From Rhodopseudomonas pentothenatexigens (GTDB lineage Bacteria; Pseudomonadota; Alphaproteobacteria; Rhizobiales; Xanthobacteraceae): DNA of 64,000 bases. A program made the translations under genes and the position numbers. Within the stretch, counting starts at the first letter, position 1. Every line of letters starts with the position of its first letter. Shown here one piece after another: positions 8,046-16,358 of this stretch. The notes beneath the pieces were generated by a model. The model searched no databases. It was given only the letters and a program-made list of their open reading frames with translations, and had not been told where the DNA came from. The DNA is taken from positions 45,779-109,778 of the forward strand of contig NZ_UFQQ01000017.1 of assembly GCF_900218015.1 (NCBI RefSeq), read 5' to 3'.

Positions 8046-8070
8046 AACTCAAGATAAAGGCGTTGGTTCC
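8046..8070 (-). promoter_or_regulatory. Predicted EcfG promoter for the sensor kinase
   Basis: On the minus strand GGAAC (8070-8066), a 16-base spacer and AGTT (8049-8046), one mismatch to the consensus. The predicted start near 8038 is upstream of both candidate start codons of the kinase (8000 and 7898). Confidence 0.5.
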
Positions 8071-8143
8071 CAAGCCACCGGCCGACCTTATCGTACAGTG
8101 GCGCACGCGGCTATGTCGGGATGCCCCGAGGCCCCGCGTAGGA

Positions 8144-8776
8144 TCAGGCGGAGGGGCTGCTGGGTATCAACCCGCCCTTCTGCTCGATAAACGCCACGAT
8201 CCGATCCAGGCCGTCGCTTTTCTTCAAATTGGTCATCACGAACGGCCGCGTCCCCCGCATCCGCCTCGCGTCGGTGTCCATCTTGTCCAGCGAGGCGCCG
8301 ACAAAAGGCGCCAGGTCGATCTTGTTGATCACCAGCAGATCGGACCGGGTGATACCCGGCCCGCCCTTGGAGGGAATCTTGTCGCCGGCAGCGACATCGA
8401 TGACGTAGATCGTGATATCGGCGAGTTCCGGCGAGAACGTCGCCGCGAGATTGTCGCCGCCGGATTCGATCAGCACCAGGTCGAGGCCGGGAAACTTGCT
8501 GCGCATCTCCGCGACGGCGGCGAGGTTCATCGACGCATCCTCGCGAATGGCGGTGTGCGGACAGCCGCCGGTCTCGACCCCGGCGATTCGATCGGGCGTC
8601 AGCGATCCCGAGCGCACCAGGAATTCAGCATCCCATTTGGTATAAATGTCGTTGGTGATCGCGGCGATATCGTAGCGCTCGCGCATCGATTTGCAGAGCA
8701 GGTCCATCAGCGCGGTCTTGCCCGAGCCAACCGGGCCGCCGATACCGACACGAAGTGGGCCATGACGATCAGACAT
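8144..8776 (-). CDS. ureG: Urease accessory GTPase UreG
   Basis: A 210-residue SIMIBI-class GTPase that delivers nickel to urease together with UreE/UreF/UreH. Motifs: P-loop [11 protein letters not shown] (about residues 13-23), the [13 protein letters not shown] region, the nickel-binding GGCPH motif (Cys-Pro-His), [11 protein letters not shown], and the guanine-specificity NKID. Length is normal for UreG. Unusually, no urease subunit or other accessory gene is adjacent. The 550 bases upstream have no gene, and the downstream same-strand neighbour is the stress kinase. It could be a split-off part of a urease locus elsewhere or serve another nickel enzyme. Confidence 0.95.
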   Translation of the reverse strand: MSDRHGPLRVGIGGPVGSGKTALMDLLCKSMRERYDIAAITNDIYTKWDAEFLVRSGSLTPDRIAGVETGGCPHTAIREDASMNLAAVAEMRSKFPGLDLVLIESGGDNLAATFSPELADITIYVIDVAAGDKIPSKGGPGITRSDLLVINKIDLAPFVGASLDKMDTDARRMRGTRPFVMTNLKKSDGLDRIVAFIEQKGGLIPSSPSA

Positions 8777-9332
8777 GATGGATTTTCCGCTAGTCCTCGA
8801 CGCGAGGCGGCAACCGGCAGGTCGACTATGCGCTTATATCGCGCTGCGACTAAGAACGATGTGGCCAGATATTGCAAGCCGTCAGGCGGGGTCGGGTGGA
8901 TTCTCGGCTAGTTTGGACGGAAAGCCGCAGGGATGGACCGCGATCCTCGGACTACGCGATCGTCACAGCCCGATCTTGCCGTCCTGCCAGCTCCTCTCGC
9001 CCGCATCTCTCTTCGTCTTGATGTCCCGGTGCCGGGCGCCTTCGTCCCGCTTCCCCTAACGCGGTAGCATCAAAGCTGGGATGCGAGGTGGGTTCGGCCG
9101 GCGCAGCCCTCGCGGCCTCTCCGTCGGCTCGTCCCGCAACGCGGCAGATGTCCCAAGGATCGGCCGCAAGAATTCGGCGGTGAGCAGAGCCGATCTGCTG
9201 TCTGCGAGTCGCGCTGCCGGCTACCTCTCGGACCGCAACCTGGCGGCGATTTATCCACCATTGCAGTACGTAGCCGGTGCATTTCGATTGACGCATCTGA
9301 TCAGCGCTCCAATGATGCGATGAGGGACCGCA
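8777..9332. other. Intergenic region without recognised features
   Basis: Several overlapping short frames exist on both strands, but none has a convincing ribosome-binding site or protein-like composition. I see no tRNA, clear palindrome or promoter box. In particular there is no ureF or ureE upstream of ureG. Confidence 0.55.
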
Positions 9333-9683
9333 ATGACATCATCGCAATTGCCAGGCAACGCATTCGCCGAGAATGCCGACGAAGGTTCGGAGCAACAGGC
9401 TCGGAGTTCGGCGGCGACGTCGGCTATTGCTGTCGTGCAAACTGCGATGGACCCAAAGTTCCAGGCCGCGGCGAACGGACCGATTCCTCCGCATCCCCTC
9501 CCGGCCGCAGGCCGACCGCCGAACCGGCGCGAATCGTCCGCCGAACGCGATGAGATCGCAAAACGCATTGCAGCCTTCCGGAATTTGCAGATCAGTCTGA
9601 AGCGCGAGCGCGAGGATTATTACGAGCGGACTCTCGCCCGCACCCGCGCTGCACTCGCGTCCGACGCGAAATCAGCACGCTGA
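9333..9683 (+). CDS. Hypothetical small protein
   Basis: A 116-residue frame that I do not recognise. The first 70 residues are low in structure (Ala/Pro/Ser/Gln-rich). The last 45 form a strongly amphipathic, charged helix (IAKRIAAFRNLQISLKRERE then DYYERTLARTRAAL), which is the main reason to believe it is coding. A GAGGGA stretch precedes the ATG. It is flanked by two gene-poor stretches and has no evident operon partner. It could equally be a decayed or spurious frame. Confidence 0.4.
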   Translation: MTSSQLPGNAFAENADEGSEQQARSSAATSAIAVVQTAMDPKFQAAANGPIPPHPLPAAGRPPNRRESSAERDEIAKRIAAFRNLQISLKREREDYYERTLARTRAALASDAKSAR

Positions 9684-10147
9684 GCAATCACGCCTTCCGC
9701 GCAGCGCCGCACGCTGATCGGCCCTCCGCTCGCTACGTCTTTGGTTGGATGACACCGGGCACGGGCTCGCGCTAACCAGCGCTCCGGGCCGGGTAGCCCC
9801 CCTCACTCGCGACAAATCGTCTCCATCGCCGCCGCTCGCTGCGAAATACACGCCCCATGACCGGTGATTTGCACCAATCCGCGGCACGCTTCCACATTGC
9901 GGGAAAACACGGCAGTCCTCAGGCCGACCACGACGTAACGCACTGTCCAGCCTGCGCGACACTCATCACTATCGACCAAACGACGATTGCCACTACGCGC
10001 CATCTACCTATTTTGGCCAAAATCGAAACTACACACACTTAACGAATGCTAACCGAAGCCGCCTTGATCACTTCGAAGATTCGAAATTCTCAATTGTCGG
10101 CACGAAATGAGTGTAGTAGAAGGGCGCTTCACTAAAGGAGCCTACGC
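9684..10147. other. Intergenic region upstream of the H1-like gene
   Basis: No convincing gene. The last 150 bases are noticeably AT-richer than the surroundings (for example the stretch with TTTTGGCCAAAATCG near 10013) and probably hold the promoter of the following gene, which starts after a perfect AAGGAG at 10135-10140. I could not identify a specific -35/-10 pair with confidence. Confidence 0.45.
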
Positions 10148-10432
10148 GTGGCAAAGAAAGCGAAAGCAAAGACTGCGAAGACCGCAGCGAAGTCGAAGAA
10201 GGCCAAGAAGGTGGTGACCAAGGCTGCGGCGAAGACCGCTACCAAGGCCAAGGCCGCCAAGAAGGGCAAGATCACTCGCCGCGAGTACACCAAGGAAGAC
10301 ATCAAGGAGCTGAAGGCGCATTCCAAGGCGCGCACTCCGGTGGCGGAAATCGCCCGTCTGACCAATCGGACCGTCGGCTCGCTGCGCCAGAAGGCGCTGA
10401 AGCTCGGTATCGGCCTCGGCCACCAGCGCTGA
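10148..10432 (+). CDS. Lysine/alanine-rich histone H1-like DNA-binding protein
   Basis: A 94-residue, very basic protein. Residues 1-45 are an irregular Lys-Ala-Thr repeat like the tails of eukaryotic H1 and bacterial Hc1/AlgP-type proteins. Residues 46-94 (EYTKEDIKELKAHSKARTP, then AEIARLTNRTVGSLRQKALK) look like a compact helical domain with a possible helix-turn-helix ending in a conserved KLGIGLG. The GTG start has a consensus AAGGAG seven bases upstream. The likely role is nucleoid association or chromatin-like regulation; this is inferred from composition only. The gene is monocistronic and convergent with the oxidoreductase. Confidence 0.8.
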   Translation: MAKKAKAKTAKTAAKSKKAKKVVTKAAAKTATKAKAAKKGKITRREYTKEDIKELKAHSKARTPVAEIARLTNRTVGSLRQKALKLGIGLGHQR

Positions 10433-10501
10433 GACTAGACGCGCAGCTCGCGAAGCGAAAACGACGACCGAACGCCGGTCAGGACCGCAAATTCGGCCCT
10501 C

Positions 10502-12613
10502 TCAGTCGCGCTTCGCGAGCGGCGCAGTCACTTTCTTCACCCAGACTTTGTTGTCGTGGAACGCCGCACCGCCGTGCGGCGCGACTGTTTCTGCGCTGGT
10601 CAGCACGTTGATTCCGCGCCCTCCGCGATGAGCCCGGTTCGGAAACACTGATTCGGCGACCAGAACGCCGCGGCGCAGCCCGCTGCTCAGCCGGACGGTG
10701 AGCAACGTCTCCCCCCGGATATTCCCCAGCATCACGACTTCTCCGTCACCGACGCCGATCTCGGCGGCGTCGTCCGGATGCATCAGCACGTTCGGTTCGC
10801 CCTCGCGCGCTCGCGACGACGGCGTTTCGTTGAAGGTGGAGTTGAGGAAGCTGCGGGCCGGACTGGTGGCGAGCCGGAACGGATGCTCGGCGTCCGCCTG
10901 TTCGGTCACAGCCCAATGGTCCGGCAGGCTCGGCATCGCCTGCCACGGCCCGAGCCTCAGCTTGCGCGCGAGGTCGACGTTGCCCCAGTCGACCCGGAAA
11001 TGAAACTTGCCGTCCGGGTGCCCGAAGCCGTCGAGGAAGTGAGATGCGCGGAAATCCGGCTGCAGATCGCGCCACAGCTCGGCCTCGAGCTGGTCGATGC
11101 CGCCGTGGCCGCTGGATTTCAGCGTCGCGTCGATCACTTCGCGCGGCGACATGGCGAACGCCGGATGATCGACGCCGAGCCGCTGCGCCAGGCCCTGCAG
11201 CACCTCGTGATTGGACCGGCATTCACCCGGCGGATCCACCAGCCGGGCGCCGACCGAAATGTGCTGATGGCCGCCGCCATAATACAGGTCGTCGTGCTCC
11301 AGGAACATCGTCGCCGGCAGCACGATGTCGGCCATCAGCGCAGTCTCGGTCATGAACTGCTCGTGCACCGCAACGAACAGGTCTTCGCGGGCGAAGCCGG
11401 CGCGAACCAGCTCCTGCTCCGGCGCGACGGTCATCGGATTGGTGTTCTGGATCAGCATCGCCTTGATCGGAGCGCCGCCGTACAGCGCCTCGGCGTCCCC
11501 GGTCAGGATGCGGCCGATCTGGGACTGATCCAGCGCGCGCGTCGCCGGATCGAGCTGATCGAGCCCCTCGATCAGCGTCTTGTCGAAGCCGAAGATCGCG
11601 CCGTTGTTGAAGAACGCGCCGCCGCCCTCGTACTGCCACGCACCGGTCACCGCCGGAATACAAAGTGCGGCGTGCATCTGCGCAGCGCCGTTGCGGCTGC
11701 GGGTGAAGCCGTAACCGAGCCGGAAGAAACTGCGGTTGGTGTGGCCGACCGCATGCGCGAAAGCTTCGATCTCGGCCTCCGGCACGCCGCAGATCGCCGA
11801 CGCCCAGGCCGGGCTTCGCGCCGCCAGATGGGCTTCGAGATCGTCCGGACAATCGGTGTAGCGCGCCAGATACGCACGATCGGCGAGGCCGTCACGAAAC
11901 AGCACGTGCATCACGCCGCAGGCGAAGGCGCCGTCGGTCCCCGGACGCAGGATGATGCGGATATCGGCCTGCTGCATCGTTTCGTTGTCGTAGATGTCGA
12001 CCGCCGCGATCCTGGCGCCGCGCTCTTTGCGGGCGCGGGCCGCGTGGGTCATCACGTTGACCTGGGTCGAGACCGGATTGGTACCCCAGATCACGATCAG
12101 ATCCGACCTCGCCATTTCGCGCGGATCGACACCGGCGACCTTGCCGACGCCCGCCGCATAGCCCGCCCAGGCGACGTTGGCGCAGATCGTCGAGTAGAAC
12201 CGCGAGTATTTCTTGACGTTGGCGAGCCGGTTGATGCCGTCGCGCATCACCAGGCCCATGGTGCCCGCATAGTAATACGGCCACACCGCCTCCGCGCCGT
12301 ACTCCGCCTCCGCGGCATCGAACCGCGCTGCGATTTCGTCCAAGGCTTCGTCCCAGCCGATCCGTGCAAAGGCGCCGGAGCCCTTCGGCCCGGTGCGGCG
12401 CATCGGGTAGGTCAGCCGATCGGGATGATGAATGCGCTCCGCGTAGCGAGCGACTTTGGCGCAGATCACGCCCGCCGTGTAAGTCTGCCGTTTGGAGCCG
12501 CGAAGCCGTCCGATGGTCGAACCGTCGATCACTTCGACGTCGAGCGCGCAGGCCGACGGGCAATCGTGCGGGCAGGTCGAGTGACGGATGTCGATCGCGG
12601 CACGCTGGTTCAT
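10502..12613 (-). CDS. Molybdopterin-dependent oxidoreductase with [4Fe-4S] site
   Basis: A 703-residue member of the DMSO reductase superfamily. At the N-terminus C14-x3-C18-x3-C22 and C51 supply a [4Fe-4S] cluster. The molybdopterin domain follows (YYYAGTMGLVMRDGINRL, IVIWGTNPVSTQ, IRLRPGTDG-like RPGTDGAF). The C-terminal dinucleotide-binding domain contains LATSPARSFLNSTFNE and a final HGGAAFHDN stretch. No Tat signal is visible, so it is probably cytoplasmic. The substrate cannot be read from sequence; close relatives are annotated only as oxidoreductases or BisC/formate-dehydrogenase-like. No partner subunit is adjacent, which is unusual for a respiratory enzyme. Confidence 0.85.
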   Translation of the reverse strand: MNQRAAIDIRHSTCPHDCPSACALDVEVIDGSTIGRLRGSKRQTYTAGVICAKVARYAERIHHPDRLTYPMRRTGPKGSGAFARIGWDEALDEIAARFDAAEAEYGAEAVWPYYYAGTMGLVMRDGINRLANVKKYSRFYSTICANVAWAGYAAGVGKVAGVDPREMARSDLIVIWGTNPVSTQVNVMTHAARARKERGARIAAVDIYDNETMQQADIRIILRPGTDGAFACGVMHVLFRDGLADRAYLARYTDCPDDLEAHLAARSPAWASAICGVPEAEIEAFAHAVGHTNRSFFRLGYGFTRSRNGAAQMHAALCIPAVTGAWQYEGGGAFFNNGAIFGFDKTLIEGLDQLDPATRALDQSQIGRILTGDAEALYGGAPIKAMLIQNTNPMTVAPEQELVRAGFAREDLFVAVHEQFMTETALMADIVLPATMFLEHDDLYYGGGHQHISVGARLVDPPGECRSNHEVLQGLAQRLGVDHPAFAMSPREVIDATLKSSGHGGIDQLEAELWRDLQPDFRASHFLDGFGHPDGKFHFRVDWGNVDLARKLRLGPWQAMPSLPDHWAVTEQADAEHPFRLATSPARSFLNSTFNETPSSRAREGEPNVLMHPDDAAEIGVGDGEVVMLGNIRGETLLTVRLSSGLRRGVLVAESVFPNRAHRGGRGINVLTSAETVAPHGGAAFHDNKVWVKKVTAPLAKRD

Positions 12614-12746
12614 ATGCGAATCGTTATCATGAGTTTTGCCGGCTGAGAATGACTTCGCGTTCTGGCTCGGGCGCGATCAGCCGAGCTGCAACCTTTGCCC
12701 GTCTGGTTCGTTGTGGCGGACGAGACAGCAGGGATGGACGTGGCAA

Positions 12747-13070
12747 ATGCATCAAGCGCGGCAGATCGAATTCAATCGCTTGGCCACCGAGATGGAGGCT
12801 TGGCGCGCAGTTCCGTCGGACGATCGCGCACCGGCTCCGGGCTGGTGGTGGGGGCCAGCGATGGCACTTCGCCATGCCAAGCAGCCGCTGTCGCCCGAAG
12901 ACTGCCGCAGATTCGGCCTGCCGGCTGGCGCCTCGTTCGCCGACGCCGGAAACAAGGTAATGGCGTTTCTTGCAGCGCAGCGGTCGCTGGGCCGTCCGAG
13001 CGATTTCCCGAAGCGGCGCTCCCGCGAGCTTGGGCTCGGTCGCGAGCGATTCGCTGTCGCGGCGGAGTGA
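12747..13070 (+). CDS. Hypothetical protein
   Basis: A 107-residue frame of unknown function. It has a plausible amphipathic start (QARQIEFNRLATEMEAWRA), a tryptophan-rich middle (PGWWWGPAMALR) and a charged C-terminus. Composition is protein-like in this frame but not in the overlapping ones. The ATG at 12747 is preceded by a weak GGGATGGA purine stretch; an upstream TTG at 12636 is possible. It lies between the divergently read oxidoreductase and convergent aadR genes without an operon partner. Confidence 0.5.
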   Translation: MHQARQIEFNRLATEMEAWRAVPSDDRAPAPGWWWGPAMALRHAKQPLSPEDCRRFGLPAGASFADAGNKVMAFLAAQRSLGRPSDFPKRRSRELGLGRERFAVAAE

Positions 13071-13170
13071 GAATCGGGCCGGATCGTCGAACGCAAGGGC
13101 GTGCCGCAGCACGTCGCGCGTCCAGGGGATCAGAGTGGTCCGGCAGAAGGTCCGATCACCAGCGGCAGCA

Positions 13171-13890
13171 TCAGGCCGCGGCGAGCGCGTCGAAACGTTT
13201 CGGGTCGAGCACGCGAACGCCGTCCGGGACGATCACGATCAGCTTCTCCCGCTCCAGCTTGGTGAAGGTGCGGCTGACGGTTTCGATCGTCAGGCCGAGG
13301 AAGTCGGCGATGTCCTGACGACCCATCGGCAGGCTGACGGTTTTGGTGACGCCTTCCAGGCGCGCGAGCCGCTCCCGCCAACCGACCAGGAAGGCGGCGA
13401 CCTTTTCTTCGGCCGAGCGGCGGCCGAGCAGCAGCATCTGATCCTGCGCGAGGCTGAGTTCGCGGGTGGCGAAATCGTTCATGCGGAGCAGCATCTGCGG
13501 GCGATTTTCGATGAACCGCAGGAACGGACCGCGGAAGAACTTGCAGACGGTAACGCCGCCGATCGAATCGGCCGAGAACGAGTAGCGGTTACCGGGAGCC
13601 ATGCCGAGGAAATCGCCCGGAAGCGCGAAGCCGATGATCTGGCGACGGCCATCGGGCAGCAGCTTGTAGAGGCGGGCGATGCCCTCGATCAGGCTGTACA
13701 CCGAATCGGCGACTTCATCCTCGGAGAACAGTGCCTCCTTCGGCCCATACCGGACGTGCTGAGCAAGCCGCTCGAACTCCTCGTGTTCGGCCGGTCCGAG
13801 TTCGCCGCAAATGGCCAGCCCACGGACCGCACAATGCGTCTCACACCGAAATCCCTCGCAAGTCGTCGTCGGATAAGCGAGATGCGGCAT
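13171..13890 (-). CDS. aadR: Fnr/Crp-type anaerobic regulator AadR
   Basis: A 239-residue Fnr-family transcription factor, the length described for R. palustris AadR, which activates anaerobic aromatic-acid degradation. An N-terminal cysteine cluster (C11, C16, C20, C28) and a later Cys (VTVCKFF) can ligate an oxygen-labile [4Fe-4S] cluster. A cyclic-nucleotide-like beta roll follows (LYKLLPDGRRQIIGFALPGD). The C-terminal helix-turn-helix reads ADFLGLTIETVSRTF, with the E..SR residues that read the TTGAT half-site. A TTGAC-N4-ATCAA box lies at 14000-14013 in the divergent promoter region, so autoregulation is likely. Confidence 0.93.
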   Translation of the reverse strand: MPHLAYPTTTCEGFRCETHCAVRGLAICGELGPAEHEEFERLAQHVRYGPKEALFSEDEVADSVYSLIEGIARLYKLLPDGRRQIIGFALPGDFLGMAPGNRYSFSADSIGGVTVCKFFRGPFLRFIENRPQMLLRMNDFATRELSLAQDQMLLLGRRSAEEKVAAFLVGWRERLARLEGVTKTVSLPMGRQDIADFLGLTIETVSRTFTKLEREKLIVIVPDGVRVLDPKRFDALAAA

Positions 13891-13999
13891 TCATCACTCC
13901 ATTCGGTCGCGAGACTGAACTCTTCCGGCGCGTGTCGCCGTCGACCGACCGCCCCTCTGCGCCAGGAGGGCCAATATGTCGCCAAATCGTCAAGACAGC

Positions 14000-14013
14000 T
14001 TGACACAGATCAA
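14000..14013. promoter_or_regulatory. FNR/FixK-type box between aadR and cytochrome c
   Basis: TTGACACAGATCAA: TTGAC-N4-ATCAA, one base from the ideal Fnr palindrome and matching FixK TTGA-N6-TCAA. Its centre is 78 bases before the cytochrome c start and 116 before aadR. Confidence 0.7.
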
Positions 14014-14084
14014 GGTGATGCCACGCCCTGGATGCATCGTGCAAGTTGTTCTATGATGAACTGTGATACCGACCGGGCGGCTTG

Positions 14085-14399
14085 ATGCGACGTCTTTTCG
14101 CCGGTGCGGCGATCCTCTTGATGATGGTAGGCCAAGCGGCGGCGACGTCGTCGGAAAGGCGCGGCCTGAACTTCGCGAAATCGCATTGCGCGCGCTGTCA
14201 TGCGATCGGATATTCGGGCAAAAGCCGGCTCAAGCAGGCGCCGCCGTTCCGCACCCTGCACAAGCGGTATCCGGTTGAGACGCTGGCAGAGGCGTTTGCC
14301 GAGGGCATCTATACCGGGCACCCGCGGATGCCGGAATTTGAACTCGATCCCGACCAGATCAACGACCTTTTGTCGTACCTGAAGACCTTGGAGCGGTAG
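14085..14399 (+). CDS. Small class I c-type cytochrome
   Basis: A 104-residue periplasmic monohaem cytochrome c. A signal peptide (RRLFAGAAILLMMVGQAAA) precedes the haem-attachment motif CARCH. A methionine in HPRMPEF is the likely axial ligand, and the C-terminal helix DQINDLLSYLKTLE is typical of the class. It probably shuttles electrons in a low-oxygen or photosynthetic chain, given the Fnr-type box at 14000-14013. Its 3' end overlaps the tail of the converging MCE gene by 41 bases. A preceding in-frame TTG at 14082 is a less likely start. Confidence 0.9.
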   Translation: MRRLFAGAAILLMMVGQAAATSSERRGLNFAKSHCARCHAIGYSGKSRLKQAPPFRTLHKRYPVETLAEAFAEGIYTGHPRMPEFELDPDQINDLLSYLKTLER

Positions 14400-15564
14400 G
14401 CGCCGGAGCCGTCGTCGGCCTCGCGGCTGCCGGCTCGGCCTCGCTATGGCCGGATGCGAGCGCCTGCGCGGCCCACGGCACCAGCTCCTTGGCAATCGCA
14501 TCGAACGATTTGTCGAACGCGGTGACGGCCGCAGCCGGCTCCGGCTTGTCGAGCGGCGTCGCGTGCTGAAACAGCTTGGCTCCGATCAGCTTGCCGTCCT
14601 TGTCGATGATCTTGGCGCTGAAGGCGATCTCCGCCGTGAGGTCGGTGCCCTCACCCACGACCTGGAAGCTGCGGATATCGGTCAGCAATTGATAGTCCGG
14701 CTGCACGGAGTCGTTGGGACGCATCGGGGCGTGGGCGATGTCGTAATTCTCGAAGCTCTGGATCAATTTCTCCTGCAGCATCTTCGGAATGCTGTCGCTC
14801 CACTGCGCGCCGGCGAAGGCCGGGATCTCCAGCCCGGGCGACAGCAGCACCTTCTGGCTGTCGAACAGGATCACGGTGTTGGATTCCGGAATGACGAGCT
14901 GTCCCTTCAGCGGCGGCGACGGCGGCGGGAAGCCGGCTGCGGCGGACAGGTCATAGACGACCTTCTTCACCTCCGGCTCGTTGGCCCCGGTCATCCGCTC
15001 CACGCCGCCGAGAATTCCATCGAGCTTGCCGGTCTTGCTCGACAGCCACTCCGAGAACGTCCTGAAATTTGCGATGGTGTCCTTCAGCGGACCGGCGTTC
15101 TCGCCGAGCACGCTGTCGACCTTGCGCAGCGCCTCGCGGGCCGCCTGGGTCATGCTCATCCCGGCGCCCGGCTCGGCCACCAGCGTGGTGGCGATCGCCG
15201 AGCCGGTGAGCTGCTTGCCGCCCTCGAGCGCCACGACCGGCACACCGGTCAGGCCCTGAAAATCCAGCCCGACCTTGGTGTCCGGCCGTATCGGTGTCGA
15301 CGGCGCCACCGCGATCGTCGCATCGACCCGCCGCGGATCGTCCGGCGCCAGCGCCAGCGCGGTGACCTCGCCGACCCGGATGCCGTTGAACAGCACCGCC
15401 GCACCGACCAGCAGACCGGGCACCGGGTCGCGGAACTGGATGTGGTAGCTGGTGCGCGCGCCGACACCGGAGGTGTTGTGCAGCCAGAACACGAAGCCGA
15501 ACACCGCGAAGATCGCCGCGAGCACGAACGCGCCGACGATCACAAAGGGAGCACGAGTTTCCAT
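14359..15564 (-). CDS. MCE-family lipid-transport protein fused to a PqiC-like domain
   Basis: A 401-residue inner-membrane-anchored protein. A single N-terminal helix (IVGAFVLAAIFAVFGFVFWL) is followed by an MlaD/MCE domain (about residues 38-115, with VGAAVLFNGIRVGEV and GLDFQGLTGVPVVALEGG) and a helical linker. From about 215 comes a region resembling the ABC-type transport auxiliary lipoprotein family (PqiC/DUF330: WSDSIPKMLQEKLIQSFEN, DYQLLTDIRSFQV, AVTAFDKSFDAIAKEL). In other bacteria this last part is a separate lipoprotein. The C-terminus is Pro/Ala/Thr-rich. With the next two genes it forms an Mla-type phospholipid transporter. Confidence 0.87.
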   Translation of the reverse strand: METRAPFVIVGAFVLAAIFAVFGFVFWLHNTSGVGARTSYHIQFRDPVPGLLVGAAVLFNGIRVGEVTALALAPDDPRRVDATIAVAPSTPIRPDTKVGLDFQGLTGVPVVALEGGKQLTGSAIATTLVAEPGAGMSMTQAAREALRKVDSVLGENAGPLKDTIANFRTFSEWLSSKTGKLDGILGGVERMTGANEPEVKKVVYDLSAAAGFPPPSPPLKGQLVIPESNTVILFDSQKVLLSPGLEIPAFAGAQWSDSIPKMLQEKLIQSFENYDIAHAPMRPNDSVQPDYQLLTDIRSFQVVGEGTDLTAEIAFSAKIIDKDGKLIGAKLFQHATPLDKPEPAAAVTAFDKSFDAIAKELVPWAAQALASGHSEAEPAAARPTTAPAPTAPRSSGTTKGR

Positions 15565-15576
15565 GGGCGTGGCGTC

Positions 15577-16356
15577 CTAGTTCTGTCTGGGCTGGAGCAT
15601 CGCCGAGCGTTTGCCGTGGAAATAGGCCCGCACCCAGGGATGGTCGGATTGCAGCAGTTCGCTCATCGGCCCCACCGCCACGATCTTGCCGTCGGCCAGC
15701 GCCGCGACGCGGTCGCAGACGACATTGAGGCTGGCGAGATCGTGCGTCACCATGAACACGGTGAGTCCGAGCGTGGTCTGCAGGGTTTTGATCAACTGAT
15801 CGAAGTCGCCGGCGGCGATCGGATCGAGGCCGCTGGTCGGCTCGTCGAGAAACACGATCGAGGGATCGAGCGCCAGCGCGCGTGCCAGCGCCACGCGCTT
15901 GGTCATGCCGCCGGAGAGCTGTGACGGGTACTTGTCCCAATCGTCCGGCGCGATGCCGACCATCTCCAGCTTGGCGGTGGCGATCTCGTCCTGCAGCTGC
16001 TCCGACATCTCGAGCATCTCGCGCAGCGGAAACTTGACGTTCTGCCGCGCGGTGAGCGAGGAGAACAATGCGCCCTGCTGGAACAGGATGCCCCAGGTCG
16101 CCGCCACCGACGCGCGGGCGCGGCCGAAGCCGCGCTCGGTGTCGTGGCCCATCACTTCGATATGGCCGCTCTGCTTCGGGATCAGACCGATGATGGTACG
16201 CATCAGCACCGACTTGCCGCCGCCCGAGGCGCCGACCAGCCCGAGGATTTCGCCGCGGCGGACATCGAGCGACAGATGATCGAGCACGGTCTGCCGGCCG
16301 AATCCGACCACGAGGTCGGCGACGCGGATGGCGTAGATCTCGGCGAGCGCGTCCAT
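15577..16356 (-). CDS. Mla-type ABC transporter ATPase
   Basis: A 259-residue ABC ATPase of the MlaF/Ttg2A group. Walker A is LVGASGGGKSVLMRTI (about residues 40-55), the signature is QLSGGMTKRVALARAL, Walker B is IVFLDEPTSGLDP, and the H-loop is VTHDLASL. It powers lipid movement between outer and inner membrane together with the permease upstream and the MCE protein downstream. It starts two bases after the permease stop codon. The ATG at 16356 places the first beta strand (RVADLVVGFG) normally; a much longer frame upstream is a shadow of the permease gene. Confidence 0.93.
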   Translation of the reverse strand: MDALAEIYAIRVADLVVGFGRQTVLDHLSLDVRRGEILGLVGASGGGKSVLMRTIIGLIPKQSGHIEVMGHDTERGFGRARASVAATWGILFQQGALFSSLTARQNVKFPLREMLEMSEQLQDEIATAKLEMVGIAPDDWDKYPSQLSGGMTKRVALARALALDPSIVFLDEPTSGLDPIAAGDFDQLIKTLQTTLGLTVFMVTHDLASLNVVCDRVAALADGKIVAVGPMSELLQSDHPWVRAYFHGKRSAMLQPRQN

Positions 16357-16358
16357 CG

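Noticed and set aside
8952..9296. 114-residue minus-strand frame upstream of ureG as a possible ureF or ureE
   Set aside because: The translation has none of the UreF/UreE motifs and is Arg/Ala-rich; it does not extend or resemble a urease accessory gene.
12695..13318. 207-residue plus-strand frame overlapping the hypothetical gene and aadR
   Set aside because: It runs across the aadR coding region in an unrelated frame with Arg/Ser-rich composition; aadR is certain.
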